A stretch of 64,000 bases of DNA from Bacteroides mediterraneensis (GTDB lineage: Bacteria; Bacteroidota; Bacteroidia; Bacteroidales; Bacteroidaceae): assembly GCF_900128455.1 (NCBI RefSeq), contig NZ_LT635783.1:3214546-3278545 (forward strand). Reading direction: 5' to 3'. Positions 63,536-64,000 of the stretch are shown here, one piece after another; the stretch's first letter is position 1; each line of letters opens with the position of its first letter. The notes under the pieces were generated by a model. It was given only the letters and a program-made list of their open reading frames with translations. It was not told the DNA's origin and searched no databases. Position numbers and translations under genes: made by a program.

Positions 63536-64000
63536 TGAACACGAATAACAAATCGATTGTATGCATCGGGGCTGGCAACGTGGCCACTCATCTTTCAAAA
63601 GCCTTGCAACAAAAGGGCTTCCAGTTACAGCAGGTGTACAGCCGAACCGAAGAGTCTGCCCGTACGTTAGCAGACATACTGGGATGCGAATGGACTACCC
63701 AACTGACACAAATCCACGCAAAAGCTGACATATACATTGTTTCGGTAAAAGATGCCGTACTGGAAACGGTTATTTCACAATTGACTCACTGCAATCCCAA
63801 TGCGCTCTACCTGCATACGGCAGGAAGCATGCCCATGGAGGTGTGGAAAGGAAAACAAAAGAACTATGGCGTAGCATACCCCATGCAAACTTTCAGCAGG
63901 CAGCGGGAAGTACGGATAGAAGAAATTCCGTTCTTCATTGAAGCCAATACGGCAGAAAACCTTTTACAGCTCCGAAAGATTGCCGAAGTCTTGAGTCCCA
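63532..64000 (+). CDS. Rossmann-like/DUF2520 NADP-binding protein, N-terminal part
   Basis: The first 156 codons of a gene that runs off the window; the ATG overlaps the previous stop (ATGA). The dinucleotide-binding loop is VCIGAGNVATHL (residues 9-20), then SVKDAVLETVISQL and YLHTAGSMPMEVW, as in the ProC/F420-dependent-oxidoreductase-like DUF2520 family. PMQTFSRQREV marks the start of the second domain. Function not established. Confidence 0.85.
   Translation, partial: MMNTNNKSIVCIGAGNVATHLSKALQQKGFQLQQVYSRTEESARTLADILGCEWTTQLTQIHAKADIYIVSVKDAVLETVISQLTHCNPNALYLHTAGSMPMEVWKGKQKNYGVAYPMQTFSRQREVRIEEIPFFIEANTAENLLQLRKIAEVLSP

Overview
The window is a stretch of chromosome from a gut Bacteroidales bacterium, most likely Bacteroides or Phocaeicola. 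The signs are: the Bacteroidetes promoter signature (-33 TTG/TTTG, 19-21 bp, -7 TAnnTTTG) in front of many genes; the absence of clear Shine-Dalgarno sites; Bacteroidetes-specific families (DUF4199, DUF6452, DUF6048, DUF5715, DUF721); a periplasmic bile-salt-hydrolase-type enzyme, a Ser-type sulfatase and a Na+-pumping methylmalonyl-CoA decarboxylase. I see no prophage, transposase, CRISPR array or rRNA operon. The calls rest on motifs and family knowledge; no database search was run.

Layout. 1-6.0 kb: 3' end of a class II (B12) ribonucleotide reductase, folB, a HAD phosphatase, then mnmA with a Sel1-repeat gene and marC on the minus strand. 6.2-14.9 kb: Crp-type regulator, M3 peptidase, lipoprotein, dCMP deaminase, S41 protease, 5-formyl-THF cyclo-ligase; recF/DUF721 on the minus strand; TPR protein and ribH. 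15.0-15.3 kb: tandemly duplicated tRNA-Tyr/tRNA-Gly pair. 15.5-22.5 kb: sulfatase, gcvT, pepT, a BamA/TamA-like barrel, a 21-bp tandem repeat array and a PurF-like enzyme whose glutaminase site is destroyed. 22.8-23.1 kb: SRP RNA followed 4 nt later by two identical tRNA-Thr genes. 23.3-27.6 kb: DUF4199, glycosyltransferase, two envelope proteins, mntP, apbE.

28.6-37.8 kb (minus strand) is one seven-gene unit: membrane-fusion protein, two FtsX/MacB-like permeases, ABC ATPase, TolC-type outer-membrane factor, NtrC-type response regulator and NtrY-like histidine kinase. In front of it lie a near-perfect sigma-54 promoter (37738-37753) and, about 55 bp further up, a 20-bp dyad (37797-37816) that fits an enhancer site. 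This reads as a self-regulated, envelope-signal-responsive exporter. 37.9-41.2 kb: the two halves of a radical-SAM DNA repair/modification pair (TIGR03916/TIGR03915 type), separated by a bile-salt-hydrolase-family gene in the opposite direction. 41.2-45.5 kb: truA, DUF5715, a YeiH transporter, an AraC regulator and an HdeD/DUF308 protein.

45.6-54.9 kb (minus strand) is a second seven-gene unit: porin, imelysin-like lipoprotein, di-heme DUF1111 lipoprotein, second porin, single-CxxCH lipoprotein, tandem RidA-like protein, and a fused ResB-CcsA cytochrome c synthase. It looks like a self-contained periplasmic c-type haem/iron redox system. 55.2-56.8 kb: an ECF sigma factor and a membrane protein flanked by two direct copies of an intergenic repeat that differ by exactly three 22-bp units. 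56.9-61.5 kb: oadB, biotin carrier, oadG with an N-terminal lamin-tail domain, mmdA, mce (succinate-propionate pathway). 61.6-64.0 kb: FemAB-like acyltransferase, nitroreductase, small membrane protein and the start of a Rossmann-like/DUF2520 gene running off the window.
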